A stretch of DNA of 64,000 bases from Veillonella ratti (GTDB lineage Bacteria > Bacillota > Negativicutes > Veillonellales > Veillonellaceae), in NCBI RefSeq assembly GCF_003992115.1, contig NZ_RQUX01000009.1, positions 20,406 to 84,405 of the forward strand, in the 5' to 3' direction. A program made the position numbers and the translations under genes. Every line of letters starts with the position of its first letter. Positions within the stretch are counted from its first letter, which is position 1. The notes beneath the pieces are model-generated. The model ran no database searches. It saw nothing but the letters and a program-made list of their open reading frames with translations, and had not been told where the DNA came from. Positions 45,681-54,750 of the stretch are shown piece by piece.

Positions 45681-48149
45681 TTATTTAACAACAATATTCA
45701 CAATTTTATTTGGAATAATGATGACTTTAGCTACGGTTTTACCGTCTGTAAATTCTTTTACACGATCAAGGGCCAATGCCTGGGCTTCTAAATCGGCTTT
45801 AGGCATATCTACTGGAATCGTCATTTTATCACGTACTTTACCGTTAACTTGTACGGCGATTTCAACTTCATCGATTACAAGGGCCGCTTCTTCATAAATT
45901 GGCCAATCTTGCTGATGGATGCTACCGCTTTTACCTACTTCATGCCACAACTCTTCCGTGATATGAGGTGTGAACGGAGCTAACATGAGCAATAATTTTT
46001 CAACTAATTCATGAGCCAAATCAGCCTGTACGGAGTCATGGCTGTCTTTAAACTGATACATAGCATTAACTAATTCCATAATGCTGGAAATAGCTGTATT
46101 AAAGTTGAATTTACCGTCAAGATCTTCCGTTACTTTTTTAATAACGCGGTGTAACTCACGACGAAGGGCGAATTCATCTTTCGATAATTTTTCACTATGA
46201 CCGGCTTTAGCCAATTCTTGGTACGCATCAACGATTCGCCATACACGATTCAAGAAACGATAAGAACCTTCTACGCCTTCATCGCTCCAGTCGAGGTCAC
46301 GTTCTACCGGTGCCGCGAAAAGGATGAAAAGACGAGCCGTATCGGCACCGTATTTAGCCACGATTTCTTCAGGGGATACAACATTGCCCTTAGATTTGGA
46401 CATTTTGCTGCCTTCTTTAAGTACCATACCCTGAGTCAACAAACCTTTGAACGGTTCGTCATAGCTTACAAGGCCAAGGTCATGTACTACTTTTACGAAG
46501 AAACGAGAATATAATAAGTGCAAAATAGCATGTTCGATACCGCCGATGTATTGGTCTACATCCATCCAGTAATCAGCCAATTTCTTATTAAACGCTTCTT
46601 TATCGTTACGAGCATCGGTATAACGAAGGAAGTACCAAGAGGAATCGATGAATGTATCCATAGTATCGATTTCACGACGAGCTTCGCCACCACACTTAGG
46701 GCAAGTGGTTTTTACGAAGTTTTCAGACGTAGCCAACGGCGAAATAGCACCTGCATCAAAGGTAACATCTTCCGGCAAACGAACCGGCAATTCTTCTTCA
46801 GGCACGAGTTGTTCGCCGCATTTATCGCAGTATACAACCGGAATTGGCACGCCCCAATAACGCTGACGGGAAATCAACCAGTCGCGCAAACGATAGTTAA
46901 CCATCTTACGGCCTATGCCGCGTTCTTCTAAGTTTTTGATAATAGCTTCGCGGGCTTCTGCAGAAGTCATACCGTTGTATTCTTCGGAATTAATAAGGAT
47001 GCCGTCTTCATGAGCTTCCGTTTGCCATTCGTCAAAAGTTAAGCTGTTATCTTTGTTCTGAACAACCGGTAAAATCGGCAAATTGTATTTGCGGGCAAAT
47101 TTGTTATCGCGTTCATCATGAGCCGGCGAACCCATAACGGCACCGGTACCGTAATCAACGAGTACATAGTTGGCAATCCAAATAGGGATATCTTTACCGG
47201 TCATTGGATGTTTGGCATAAGCGCCGGTGAAAAGACCTTCTTTTTCAACATCCGTAGAGGTACGGTCGATTTCGTTCAAATTGCGTACTTTGTGAATGAA
47301 TGCGTCCAATTCCGCTTTATTCGGTTTATTGGCAATTAATTCTTCTACATACGGATGTTCCGGAGCCAATACGATATAGGAAACACCGTAAATCGTATCA
47401 ACACGAGTTGTATAGACTTCAATATTTTTATTGATTTCAGGGATTTCAAAAGCGAACTGTGCCCCTTCACTGCGACCAATCCAGTTTTTCTGCATTGTTT
47501 TAACGCGTTCAGGCCAATGATCGAGTTTATCCAAATCATTTAATAAACGATCTGCATAGTCTGTAATCTTTAAGAACCACTGTTTAAGGTCTTTCTTTTC
47601 AACCTTGTTGTCACAACGCCAGCAAAGGCCGTCAATAACCTGTTCGTTAGCAAGCACTGTATGACAATGTTCACACCAGTTTACTTTGGCTTCTTTTTTG
47701 TAGGCCAAGCCTTTTTTATAAAACTGTTGGAATAACCACTGCGTCCAACGATAATAATCTTCTTTGCAAGTAGCCACTTCGCGGTCCCAATCATAGGATA
47801 AACCGAGCTCTTGCTGCTGACGTTTCATATTAGCAATGTTTTCATAGGTCCATTTGCTTGGTGCAATGCCATGTTTGATAGCCGCATTTTCAGCCGGCAT
47901 ACCGAAGGCATCCCACCCCATTGGATGAAGCACGTTGAAGCCCTTCATTTTTTTGAAGCGAGCTACTACATCACCAATGGAGTAGTTACGCACGTGACCC
48001 ATATGTAAATTCCCCGATGGATATGGGAACATTTCGAGTACATAATATTTTTCTTTACTTTCATCATAGTCGGTCTTAAACGTATTGTGTTCAAGCCAAT
48101 ACGATTGCCATTTCTTTTCAATGTCCTGGGCTACATATTTTTCGTTCAT
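45681..48149 (-). CDS. leuS: Leucyl-tRNA synthetase
   Basis: The protein has 822 residues. The class I motifs are HMGH (49-52, in [17 protein letters not shown]) and KMSKS ([16 protein letters not shown]). The CP1 editing domain with [13 protein letters not shown] sequence lies between them, as do zinc-binding-like cysteine pairs (CEHCHTVL…CWRC and CDKC…CPKC). It charges tRNA-Leu and edits mischarged species. No T-box is visible in the short upstream region, unlike many Firmicutes leuS genes. The ATG at 48149 begins the conserved sequence. Confidence 0.97.
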   Translation of the reverse strand: MNEKYVAQDIEKKWQSYWLEHNTFKTDYDESKEKYYVLEMFPYPSGNLHMGHVRNYSIGDVVARFKKMKGFNVLHPMGWDAFGMPAENAAIKHGIAPSKWTYENIANMKRQQQELGLSYDWDREVATCKEDYYRWTQWLFQQFYKKGLAYKKEAKVNWCEHCHTVLANEQVIDGLCWRCDNKVEKKDLKQWFLKITDYADRLLNDLDKLDHWPERVKTMQKNWIGRSEGAQFAFEIPEINKNIEVYTTRVDTIYGVSYIVLAPEHPYVEELIANKPNKAELDAFIHKVRNLNEIDRTSTDVEKEGLFTGAYAKHPMTGKDIPIWIANYVLVDYGTGAVMGSPAHDERDNKFARKYNLPILPVVQNKDNSLTFDEWQTEAHEDGILINSEEYNGMTSAEAREAIIKNLEERGIGRKMVNYRLRDWLISRQRYWGVPIPVVYCDKCGEQLVPEEELPVRLPEDVTFDAGAISPLATSENFVKTTCPKCGGEARREIDTMDTFIDSSWYFLRYTDARNDKEAFNKKLADYWMDVDQYIGGIEHAILHLLYSRFFVKVVHDLGLVSYDEPFKGLLTQGMVLKEGSKMSKSKGNVVSPEEIVAKYGADTARLFILFAAPVERDLDWSDEGVEGSYRFLNRVWRIVDAYQELAKAGHSEKLSKDEFALRRELHRVIKKVTEDLDGKFNFNTAISSIMELVNAMYQFKDSHDSVQADLAHELVEKLLLMLAPFTPHITEELWHEVGKSGSIHQQDWPIYEEAALVIDEVEIAVQVNGKVRDKMTIPVDMPKADLEAQALALDRVKEFTDGKTVAKVIIIPNKIVNIVVK

Positions 48150-48260
48150 GCCACAGCCTCCTCAAACTCAAATTCCTCAAGTCTATACCGTTTTATTTTA
48201 TCTTCAAGTCTTAAATTTTATTATATTACTATTATAACAATACCGTCAACATGGGATGTG

Positions 48261-50099
48261 TTACGATTCTTTTGTTACCGCCACTTTCGTAGAACTAGAA
48301 CCGGTAACAGCAACACCCGTTAAAGTAGCACCGGTTGGTACTGTATCGGCCGTTTCACCACCGCTAGTAAAAGGATTAGCTCCGGCATTCTGCTTAGTCG
48401 CAGCCGATTCGTTGCCATTAAAGCTAGGCAATTTAGTAATCTTTTTAGCCGTACCGTGTGGCACATTCTTTGCCGGCACCGCATCATTGTACATAAATTG
48501 ACGGAAAGATGAAGTTTCAAAACCTTTGCGCCAAGCCGCAAAGCCCGCTAATTTAAGTTCACTCATGAGCTCACGCTTGTAAGCCATAGATGCTTCGTCT
48601 TCAAACCACACTTCGGAAATGGTAGCCGACTTATTCCGTAAGCCACCGGCAATTCTCGGCTCTTTACCGGTTTCCGCATAAGCCAATAATTGCTCACCTA
48701 ATTCATCATTACCGAATCGTAAATAGTGCAATTTCAAATCATCATCCCACTGCACTCTATCAGTATAAGTAGCTTTTAATTCCTCTGCTTCCCTCATAGT
48801 AAGCGTACGACTCTTAGCTTTACCGTAGGTAACTTTGCCTTTATCATCTACGGAAATAGTACGCTGCCATACACGCATATAATACGGTATGCCGAGGACG
48901 ATTTTTTCAGGTGAAACATCGCGGGTAAGCGCTGTAGCATTGCGTTTTACCCACGGATAGCTGGCAACCGGGCCCGCTTCCGGACTAGATGCCCACACTT
49001 CGTCATAGGCCATGAGCACCATATAATCGAGGACTTTGCCTAAATTCTTACGGTCGTATACCATGGACCAGTTTTCACTATCCGAATAACCCGTTACATC
49101 CATGGAAACATAGATATTAAACTGATGGAGACGTTGTGTAAGGTATGTTACAAAACTCGTAAGTTTTGCTTTATCTTTATAATGCACGTCTTCAAAATCC
49201 AAATTATAGCCGTCATAACCATAGGTCAACGCATAAAGAACCATATCATCCGCAATGGTTTGCCAGTATTTCTTGTCATTTAAGATTTTACTTGTTAAAT
49301 CCGGATCAAACTGATTCGTCACCAACGGCCATACACGATACCCTTCATCTTTATAGGTATTGGCGTACGTCAGGCTTACGCCATTTTTAACAGCCAAGCC
49401 TTTTTCAGACAAATCAAACCATGTTGGCGAAACAACGGAGGTACCGCTCTTCGCTACCGGAACCCCATAAGAAGCAGACACAGTAGGATCGAATACCCAT
49501 GCCAAAGAACCTTTTATTTCCTTACGAGTTGGAATATCTAAAGCCCCTAAGGGTGCCTTCAATTCAATCCCCGTCTTTGTACGAATCGCCTGTACGCCAA
49601 GGAGCGGTGATGTGGCACTCATGTCTACATAAGTTATTCCGTTGCGATCTATCGTAGCCAATTGAATGGTACGTACACCGTTACGGCGATCGCCGTTATA
49701 GCTCATGTCACCGGCACGACGAGGCGCCGGCAAAGCAATATACGCCTTGTTGTTTTTTATACTGATAGTATTTAAATTTACCGTCTGATATACGCTTAAA
49801 GGGATAAATATATGGCCGTCTTCCACGATAGCCAATTCCCCCGCATCACTGGTCTGACCAGCCAATGTACGAATAAAAATAGGTTGCACCGATTCCGTGC
49901 CGCTAAGGTCATGGCCGGCCTCCTTAGAAACCGTTACTTTACCATTAGTAGTAGCTTGTGGTGCTTTATATTTTACAGAGTTATCTATTTTGATTAAACT
50001 GCTGCTTTCTTTAGTCACTTCAATCGATGCCGCCTGCGCGCCGGTGGCGGAAAGCATCACTAACGCTGCCAATACGGCACGTGTCAAAATTTGCTTCAT
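48261..50099 (-). CDS. Secreted protein with a glycoside hydrolase family 18 domain
   Basis: The protein has 612 residues. A signal peptide (MKQILTRAVLAALVMLSATGAQA) is followed by a strand-rich region (about 25-190) like copper-amine-oxidase N-terminal or stalk domains, and then a GH18 TIM barrel. The catalytic region is YDGYNLDFEDVHY, with the Glu in the normal position, and YMVLMAYDEVW follows. The closest familiar proteins are the YaaH/YdhD spore-cortex or cell-wall hydrolases, but no spore genes are present here, so it may act on peptidoglycan or glycans of the envelope. The last 60 residues are Thr/Val/Gly/Ser-rich. The ATG at 50099 has AAAGG upstream; an ATG two codons earlier is possible. 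Confidence 0.82.
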   Translation of the reverse strand: MKQILTRAVLAALVMLSATGAQAASIEVTKESSSLIKIDNSVKYKAPQATTNGKVTVSKEAGHDLSGTESVQPIFIRTLAGQTSDAGELAIVEDGHIFIPLSVYQTVNLNTISIKNNKAYIALPAPRRAGDMSYNGDRRNGVRTIQLATIDRNGITYVDMSATSPLLGVQAIRTKTGIELKAPLGALDIPTRKEIKGSLAWVFDPTVSASYGVPVAKSGTSVVSPTWFDLSEKGLAVKNGVSLTYANTYKDEGYRVWPLVTNQFDPDLTSKILNDKKYWQTIADDMVLYALTYGYDGYNLDFEDVHYKDKAKLTSFVTYLTQRLHQFNIYVSMDVTGYSDSENWSMVYDRKNLGKVLDYMVLMAYDEVWASSPEAGPVASYPWVKRNATALTRDVSPEKIVLGIPYYMRVWQRTISVDDKGKVTYGKAKSRTLTMREAEELKATYTDRVQWDDDLKLHYLRFGNDELGEQLLAYAETGKEPRIAGGLRNKSATISEVWFEDEASMAYKRELMSELKLAGFAAWRKGFETSSFRQFMYNDAVPAKNVPHGTAKKITKLPSFNGNESAATKQNAGANPFTSGGETADTVPTGATLTGVAVTGSSSTKVAVTKES

Positions 50100-50215
50100 A
50101 TACATCCTTTCTTTTATATAGTAAATTTCATTTTTTATGAGTTTGCTTAGCTTTAATAGACTTTTCTTTATTTTCAGCTGTTTTTACTCAACCTTAACAG
50201 TCTTCTTGGGTACTT

Positions 50216-51070
50216 TTACTCGACAATATATGTTTCATAGGCCCCCAATAGTTGCAAAGACGTGGCCAATTCTTTAAGTTCAGCCAGCGCCTCCGAAATT
50301 TGAGTCCCATTATCTAATATCTGAAGATCAAGGAAAAATTTATATTCACCAAGACGTCCCTTGGTCGGACGCGATTCGATTTTAACCAAATTGATTTGCC
50401 GTTTGGCAAAAATCCCTAAACATTCCCACAAGGACCCAGGACGCAAGCCTTCCAATTCACATTGTAAAGACACCTTCCCCGTTGTCATAGAGGCGTCAAA
50501 AGTTATGTGCGGATTCGGTTTTACCAAAATAAAGCGCGTCAAATTAAGCATATTATCTTGAATTTGATCGGTTAATTTAACCAAGCCGTATTTTGTGCCC
50601 ATAGCCTCGCCGCCGATGGCTGCTTTGACTAATGACTGTGATTGAGCCACAATATCAGCACCTTGAGCCGTAGAGTCCGTCACAATTTGTTGAGCCTGTT
50701 TAGCCTGTTTTTGCAAAAAAACTTTGCATTGTCTCAGTGCTTGCGGATGGGAATAAATAGTGGTTATTTCACTTGCCACACTGCCCGGCAAGCCCCATAA
50801 ATAATGGCGAATAGGCATGCAGATTTCAGCTCGTATTTCCACGCCGCCGTGTTCTGCCAAATAATCTATTGTCGTCAAAACCGTACCGCCCAAAGAATTT
50901 TCGACCGGTACAAAAGCATAATCCACATGTCCCAACATGGCCGCTTCAATAGCTTCATCAATAGTATTCATCGCCTCTTTTTGTATCGTCAATGATTGAC
51001 ACTCACACAGACGATTCAGAGCTTCTTCCGTAAACGTCCCGTGAGGGCCTAAAAATGAAATAGTTATCAC
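50216..51070 (-). CDS. pheA: Prephenate dehydratase PheA
   Basis: The protein has 284 residues. The catalytic domain starts with ITISFLGPHGTFTEEAL and has the TRF motif (NLTRFILV); the C-terminal ACT domain has KIESRPTKGRLGEYKFFLDL (ESRP motif, phenylalanine feedback). It makes phenylpyruvate from prephenate. The GTG at 51070 was chosen because GAGGAGG precedes it and the family begins there; the 20 upstream codons are Arg-rich and lie on the promoter. It is monocistronic, divergent from lgt, and has a promoter at 51101-51130. Confidence 0.93.
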   Translation of the reverse strand: MITISFLGPHGTFTEEALNRLCECQSLTIQKEAMNTIDEAIEAAMLGHVDYAFVPVENSLGGTVLTTIDYLAEHGGVEIRAEICMPIRHYLWGLPGSVASEITTIYSHPQALRQCKVFLQKQAKQAQQIVTDSTAQGADIVAQSQSLVKAAIGGEAMGTKYGLVKLTDQIQDNMLNLTRFILVKPNPHITFDASMTTGKVSLQCELEGLRPGSLWECLGIFAKRQINLVKIESRPTKGRLGEYKFFLDLQILDNGTQISEALAELKELATSLQLLGAYETYIVE

Positions 51071-51100
51071 TCTTAATCGCCTCCTCCTACGATAATTTTT

Positions 51101-51130
51101 ATTATAACATACCCCCTTTTTATTTGTCAT
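51101..51130 (-). promoter_or_regulatory. Promoter of pheA
   Basis: On the minus strand ATGACA and TATAAT are separated by 18 bases, about 30 bases upstream of the GTG start. Its -35 hexamer (51125-51130) overlaps the -35 of the lgt promoter on the other strand. Confidence 0.6.
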
Positions 51131-51152
51131 AAGAATGGCGCTCCGTTATAAT
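51124..51152 (+). promoter_or_regulatory. Promoter of lgt
   Basis: TTGTCA (51124-51129) and a perfect TATAAT (51147-51152) are separated by 17 bases, 30 bases upstream of the lgt ATG. Confidence 0.7.
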
Positions 51153-51181
51153 GAATATATACTATTTATGAGGAGGTAATT

Positions 51182-52045
51182 ATGCATCAATATTTATTTT
51201 ATATAGGAGACTTTCCGATTCGAGCTTACGGTCTGCTCTTATCCTTAGGTATTTTCTGTGCGGCTGCCGTAGCCTATTATTTATTTAAAAGAGACGGTCG
51301 CGGTTGGCATGTTCACATGTTCGACTTCGCCATCACCACCGGCATTGCCGGTATTGTCGGTGCCCGTCTTTGGGATGTATTCTTCTTTGACTGGGATTAC
51401 TACCAACATCATATCTTGGAAATTCCCTTCGTTTGGCAAGGCGGTATGGCCATTCAAGGTGGCGTTGTGCTCGGTACCTTAGTGGGTATTTGGTATGTAA
51501 GAAAACATAATATCGACACCTGGGCCTTTGCCGATGTGTTTGCACCGGCCTTAATTCTCGGTCAGTCCGTAGGCCGCATGGCGAATCTCATGAACGGCGA
51601 TGCGTTCGGTCACCCCACTGGTGGCAATTTCGGTATTCTCTATCCGGAAACGACGCTCGCCTTCAAAACCTATGGAGCGCAACCTTTATGGCCTGCCGAA
51701 ATTTGGGAAGGTCAAATCGACATCCTCATCTTCGTGGCACTTCTCTTATTCAATACGGTACCACACAAAAAAGGTCAGACATTCGTACTCTATGCCATCT
51801 TATACTCAACAGCCCGCTTCTTCCTCGAGTTTTTACGAGGCGACTATGTAAATCTCACCATGGGCCTCAAGTCGGCACAGATGACTAGTCTTACGGTTAT
51901 TATTATCGGAATTATCGTCTTTATTTACCTTCAGGTAAAAGGCTCCTATGATACCCATTTGTATGCAGGCGATGGTACTGAAGCTTCATCAGCTACCTCT
52001 TCCGCTAAGAAGTCAGAAGATAAGGCAAAACGCAAACGTAAATAA
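51182..52045 (+). CDS. lgt: Phosphatidylglycerol:prolipoprotein diacylglyceryl transferase
   Basis: The protein has 287 residues with seven membrane segments. It has the Lgt signature GQSVGRMANLMNGDAFGHPT and the N-terminal HQYLFYIGDFPIRAYGLLL. It puts diacylglycerol on the cysteine of lipoprotein precursors, such as the lipoprotein encoded at the left edge of the window. The C-terminus is a charged tail (SSAKKSEDKAKRKRK). The ATG at 51182 follows GAGGAGGT. The gene is monocistronic, from the promoter at 51124-51152 to the terminator at 52073-52125. Confidence 0.96.
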   Translation: MHQYLFYIGDFPIRAYGLLLSLGIFCAAAVAYYLFKRDGRGWHVHMFDFAITTGIAGIVGARLWDVFFFDWDYYQHHILEIPFVWQGGMAIQGGVVLGTLVGIWYVRKHNIDTWAFADVFAPALILGQSVGRMANLMNGDAFGHPTGGNFGILYPETTLAFKTYGAQPLWPAEIWEGQIDILIFVALLLFNTVPHKKGQTFVLYAILYSTARFFLEFLRGDYVNLTMGLKSAQMTSLTVIIIGIIVFIYLQVKGSYDTHLYAGDGTEASSATSSAKKSEDKAKRKRK

Positions 52046-52072
52046 TGTACTTACTGTTTTTTCTAAAAAAAT

Positions 52073-52125
52073 AATGGCAGTAACTCAACGACGGATTATC
52101 CGTTAATTGAGTTACTGCCATTTTT
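52073..52125. terminator. Bidirectional terminator between lgt and the membrane haem protein
   Basis: A 16-bp perfect stem (52073-52088 with 52107-52122) has a 18-nt loop containing an inner hairpin ACGGAT-TAT-CCGT. T runs occur on both strands (ATTTTT on plus, ATTTTTTT on minus), fitting the convergent genes on either side. Confidence 0.85.
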
Positions 52126-52147
52126 AAGTTATTCTGTAAATAATATA

Positions 52148-52738
52148 CTATTTTACCTTTTGCCAACCATAGGTAGCCAGCACAAATAAAGTATACACAT
52201 CGAAGGCAATCATGAAGTACAGGCTATCAGCAATACGCGGAATCATATGCACATGTACTAACCCCAATATAATAGCCACCAAATACAAGCGATGGAGCCA
52301 GCGGGCGCCCTTGTGTGAAAACTTTTGGCGCATGGTCAGTCTGATCTTATCAAAAGCTGATTTAGCTGATTTACTTATTGGAGTCAACCATATTATGGCA
52401 ATAATAAGACCTGCTACAGCCGCTATTAAGGCCCCATCGCCGGTGTATTTGATTTCTTCATGCATAGAAAAAGAAAACATATAATGAACGAGAGCCATTA
52501 ATAATGTTAAAGGCCCCAATAAGCGATGCCATGTAATAAGCTCCGCCGTATTAAACCAACGTAAGAGCCACTTTGGGCGCGTCATAACATAAACGGCTAA
52601 TAACCAGCCGACATAAGCAATAACCCCGGCATCATAGACAGTCAAATTGCGTGTTGTTTCAACAACACCTGTATTCATTAGATACACCAAAGGTGCCGAT
52701 AAAATAAACCATATTATTAACAAGCGCAGCACTTGCAT
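52148..52738 (-). CDS. Ferric-reductase-like membrane haem protein
   Basis: The protein has 196 residues with five or six membrane segments. Histidines that could bind two haems lie in the helices: HRLLGPLTLLMALVHYMF (two His, 14 residues apart) and WLHRLYLVAIILGLVHVHM. This matches the ferric reductase-like transmembrane domain, also found in MsrQ and NADPH oxidase cores. There is no FAD/NAD module in this protein; the flavodoxin encoded 27 bases upstream could supply electrons. The ATG at 52738 is preceded by GGGGAA. The electron donor and acceptor are unknown. Confidence 0.7.
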   Translation of the reverse strand: MQVLRLLIIWFILSAPLVYLMNTGVVETTRNLTVYDAGVIAYVGWLLAVYVMTRPKWLLRWFNTAELITWHRLLGPLTLLMALVHYMFSFSMHEEIKYTGDGALIAAVAGLIIAIIWLTPISKSAKSAFDKIRLTMRQKFSHKGARWLHRLYLVAIILGLVHVHMIPRIADSLYFMIAFDVYTLFVLATYGWQKVK

Positions 52739-52765
52739 TAAATTCCCCAATTGTACGGCTCCCCT

Positions 52766-53440
52766 TTATTCTCCCAACACACCAATGCGTTGTAACCAAG
52801 TCTGAACAGTCGTTTTAGCTGCATCAGAGTCAGACTCGCTACCGCGAATTGCTAGGCCTTCCAATAAATGCGCCTGTGGGAATTGTTTAGCTAACACAGC
52901 TTCAACACTCCCTAAACCAGAACCTTCATGAGTTGTGAATGGAATTACAGTTTTGCCATTCAAATTAACTTGATCGAGGAAGGTGTGAACAACCATTGGA
53001 TATTCGCCCCACCAGATTGGCGAACCGATATAAATAGTATGATATTGGCTAACATCAGGAATTTGACCTTGAATAGCCGGTCTTTCATTATTAGCTTGTT
53101 CCGCCTTCGCTACTTGCGTAGTTTCACGATAATCCGACGGATATTCTTTTACCGGTACAATTTCATACATATCGGCGCCCGTAGCGCTTTGGATGTAATT
53201 GGCAATTCGATGTGTGTGACCGATTGGTAATTCACCGACACCATACACACCTTTAGTTCGTGAGAAAAATACGATTAAGCTTCGGTGGTTCCCTTTAGTT
53301 GTATCCGTAGTGGACACAACATTACTAGTAGACACGGTTGTAGTACTCTTATCAGTTTTATCATTTGAATAGTTCAGCCAAAACAGACCGGCACCAACAA
53401 TTACCACTAAAATTGCGAAAATAATTTTCTTAAGATTCAT
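52766..53440 (-). CDS. Membrane-anchored flavodoxin
   Basis: The protein has 224 residues. An N-terminal membrane segment (KKIIFAILVVIVGAGLFWLNY) is followed by a Ser/Thr linker and a flavodoxin domain. The FMN phosphate-binding loop SRTKGVYGVGELPIGHTHRIA is longer than the classical TxTGxT form, as in the flavodoxin_4 family, and the ring-binding loop is GSPIWWGEYP. Because the anchor precedes the domain, the flavodoxin probably faces the periplasm. It is the first gene of an operon with the ferric-reductase-like gene and starts at ATG 53440 after GGGAGGG. Its promoter at 53524-53554 has MerR-type architecture. Confidence 0.85.
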   Translation of the reverse strand: MNLKKIIFAILVVIVGAGLFWLNYSNDKTDKSTTTVSTSNVVSTTDTTKGNHRSLIVFFSRTKGVYGVGELPIGHTHRIANYIQSATGADMYEIVPVKEYPSDYRETTQVAKAEQANNERPAIQGQIPDVSQYHTIYIGSPIWWGEYPMVVHTFLDQVNLNGKTVIPFTTHEGSGLGSVEAVLAKQFPQAHLLEGLAIRGSESDSDAAKTTVQTWLQRIGVLGE

Positions 53441-53523
53441 ACAAATCCCTCCCATTCTCTCAATATCCCAAAATATAACAGTTCAATACTTTTAGTATCA
53501 TATATCGCTATTTTTTCGTTGTT

Positions 53524-53554
53524 ATTATATGCCTTAAAGTTAACTTCAAGTCAA
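53524..53554 (-). promoter_or_regulatory. Flavodoxin promoter with 19-bp spacer and MerR-family-type dyad
   Basis: On the minus strand TTGACT and a perfect TATAAT are 19 bases apart, longer than the optimal 17. The spacer region contains the palindrome CTTGAAGTTAACTTTAAG (53533-53550, one mismatched pair). MerR-family activators such as SoxR and NmlR/AdhR bind such dyads between -35 and -10 of 19-base promoters; the core AAGTTAACTT equals the SoxR-box core. It drives the flavodoxin operon. The regulator gene is not in the window. Confidence 0.7.
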
Positions 53555-53683
53555 GCAAATAGTTCTAAATTTTTAAATTTTTTGAAAAAGTATAATCATC
53601 TATTATGATAATATTTTATGAGTATGCTATAATTATTGTGCATAGTAAATTCGTAGTAACCGTTACACCAAAAGGCGTTTACC

Positions 53684-54512
53684 ATGATTGATTTAATCTT
53701 ATTAGAACAATTAATCGCATTCAATGATTGCGGCACCTTATCTAAAGCGGCAGAACAGCTTAATATATCCCAACCGGCTCTGACGCGAAGCATGCAGCGC
53801 TTGGAAGATGAACTGGGCATTCAATTATTTATACGTACGAAGAATCGTATGACTCTTACCGATACCGGTTACTACACCGTATCACAAGCACGCCAATTAT
53901 TGCGTCATACCGATGATTTTTATCAAAAAATCCATCAATATGCGTTACAACAAGTGGTCTTGTATGTGGGAGCCTCCGCGCCCGGTCCTTTATATAAAGT
54001 GGTGTATCGAGCCAAAGAGCGTAAGTTGGAACAAAAACTGACAACAGAAATGGCTGATGATAACGTATTAACCGAAAAACTGTTAAATGAAGAATTTCAA
54101 CTTGTCATTACCAACAAACCCATAGATAATCCTAAAGTCATATCCAACCTATTCTTTAATGAAGTGTTATATTTAACCGTGCCACCTGACCATCCGTTGG
54201 CGGGCCGCGAGTTTGTCACCAAAGAGGATTTAGCCGGTTTAACCATGTTATTACGTACCCAACTCGGTATCTGGGAAGACTTTGTCAACCAATTAACAGA
54301 AACAACCTTTATTAAACAAAGTGAAACCGGAGGCATTTAATGCGCTTGTTCAAGCCTCTAACCTACCGAGCTTTGTTACCAATGTAAGCAAACTCAATTG
54401 GGCCATACCGGAAAGTCGCCTCAAGCTTCCTATTAAAGAAGATAGTGCCACTATACCGTTTTATATGAATTCTCTCAAAAAACACCGTCATTTAATGGAA
54501 CAGTTGTTGTAA
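53684..54512 (+). pseudogene. LysR-family regulator gene with a frameshift
   Basis: The first part (53684-54340) encodes a LysR helix-turn-helix (LIAFNDCGTLSKAAEQLNIS, SQPALTRSMQRLEDELGIQL) and most of a substrate-binding domain, then ends at TAA after an out-of-frame stretch. The rest continues in the +1 frame from about 54324 (KPEAFNALVQASNLPSF … KKHRHLMEQLL) to 54512. Removing one A from the GAAACC at 54323-54328 would join both into about 276 residues, near the family norm of 290. It lies divergent from the flavodoxin gene, the usual place for its regulator. If the sequence is right, it cannot make a full protein. Confidence 0.75.
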
Positions 54513-54539
54513 AAAATTGATTTCAACGCGGCAAAAAAC

Positions 54540-54561
54540 AACTCAAAATGTCCTATAGGCC
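54540..54561. repeat. Dispersed 22-base repeat, copy 1
   Basis: A 22-base sequence with core CAAAATGTCCTATAGG occurs here and, inverted and identical, at 63926-63947. The match extends about five more bases with one gap. It is not inside a gene. Confidence 0.7.
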
Positions 54562-54611
54562 CAAACCTAAGATATACGCGAAAACGCAATAAAAAAAGAA
54601 TAACATAAAGA

Positions 54612-54672
54612 AAAAGCAATCCATCGGTGAACTCTCTATCAACTAGAGTCCTTCACCTTACGGATTGCTTTT
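54612..54672 (-). terminator. Terminator after hslU with internal hairpins
   Basis: Three nested pairs form a long stem: AAAAGCAATCC (54612-54622) with 54662-54672, GGTGAA (54626-54631) with TTCACC (54652-54657), and ACTCT with AGAGT. On the minus strand it ends in GGATTGCTTTTTCTTT. It lies 79 bases beyond the hslU stop. Confidence 0.8.
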
Positions 54673-54750
54673 ATTATTATAATTATCTGCTGGTCAGGAT
54701 GACCGTAAACAACTTAATGTTCTTTACCCCCGGACCAATTATGTCAAAAA

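Noticed and set aside
48150..48260. T-box leader upstream of leuS
   Set aside because: The upstream stretch is only about 110 bases to the GH18 gene and lacks the T-box consensus and an antiterminator fold.
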